A stretch of DNA of 40,942 bases from an uncultured Oscillospiraceae bacterium (GTDB lineage Bacteria; Bacillota; Clostridia; Oscillospirales; Oscillospiraceae), in contig CAKTGM010000016.1 in the NCBI GenBank assembly GCA_934561515.1, positions 1 through 40,942 of the forward strand, in the 5' to 3' direction. Position numbers and translations under genes: made by a program. Shown here piece after piece: positions 40,888 through 40,942 of this stretch. The notes beneath the pieces were generated by a model, which was not told the DNA's origin, did no database searches, and worked only from the letters and a program-made list of their open reading frames with translations. Within the stretch, counting starts at the first letter, position 1. Each line of letters begins with the position of its first letter.

Positions 40888-40942
40888 GGATCGCACTTCG
40901 CTTCGTGCCTTGCCGCCGCAGGCGGCTGCGACACGCGCGAAG
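40888..40942 (-). repeat. Dispersed palindromic repeat, copy 2 (may continue beyond the window)
   Basis: On the minus strand it reads as copy 1 at 36442-36498, with central hairpin GCCGCC-TGC-GGCGGC. Differences are two substitutions and two one-base gaps. It runs to the last base of the window. Both copies directly follow a transcription terminator. Confidence 0.85.

Overview
The window looks like chromosomal DNA of a GC-rich anaerobic Firmicute, most likely Oscillospiraceae-type Clostridia. This is inferred from gene content: secreted proteins with S-layer homology (SLH) repeats, a DppF with the variant signature LDGG, an ApbE/NusG-II/Gx-transporter cassette, ThrE-type exporters and many lipoproteins with short clostridial signal peptides. 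Base composition drops sharply at the extreme left end (1 to about 1000) and in the 5' part of one SLH gene. No species is assigned.

Left edge (1-900): the start of a tyrosine integrase gene runs off the window. It is followed by a short degraded stretch and a YczE/DUF6198-type membrane protein gene that has lost its middle in frame. This looks like the junction of an integrative element with the chromosome. Next come a two-component system (1019-3423), a serine hydrolase of the beta-lactamase fold (3573-4901) and, convergent with it, a complete five-gene oligo/dipeptide ABC transporter (10427 down to 4989). Together they suggest sensing, import and processing of peptides.

Middle (10.4-25.9 kb): a regulatory region divergent from the transporter operon, then an alpha/beta hydrolase, a ThrE-like exporter, a HAD phosphatase with an ArsB/SLC13-like permease, and a minus-strand tRNA operon (Gly-Arg-His-Gln-Lys) with a consensus promoter. 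After that come a C26 peptidase, tRNA-Ser(CGA), an ECF sigma factor with its zinc-finger anti-sigma factor, a small zinc-ribbon membrane protein, a 1085-residue SLH protein, DUF1294 and psuG, asnS, and an orphan phage-tail-like gene.

Right part (26-40.9 kb): a 941-residue SLH protein that is a good candidate for the main S-layer protein, a polysaccharide-deacetylase lipoprotein with cytidine deaminase, a DUF4097 lipoprotein and an unrecognised protein. Then comes a four-gene operon (apbE, NusG-II protein, Gx transporter, AAA ATPase), probably for flavin-based redox chemistry at the cell surface. It is followed by gap, pta, and a LysM-G5-M23 peptidoglycan hydrolase. A small dispersed palindromic repeat occurs twice, with compensatory changes in its stem.

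Genes are compactly organised. Most transcription units end in strong hairpin terminators, often shared by convergent units, and many begin at near-consensus sigma-70 promoters with 17-bp spacers. Non-ATG starts (TTG, GTG, probably one CTG) are frequent. The best candidates for undescribed biology are the apbE/NusG-II/Gx/AAA operon, the repeated TGTTACA-type motif before envelope and transport genes, the covarying repeat, the orphan tail-fibre-like gene, and the unnamed tandem module of the 1085-residue SLH protein.
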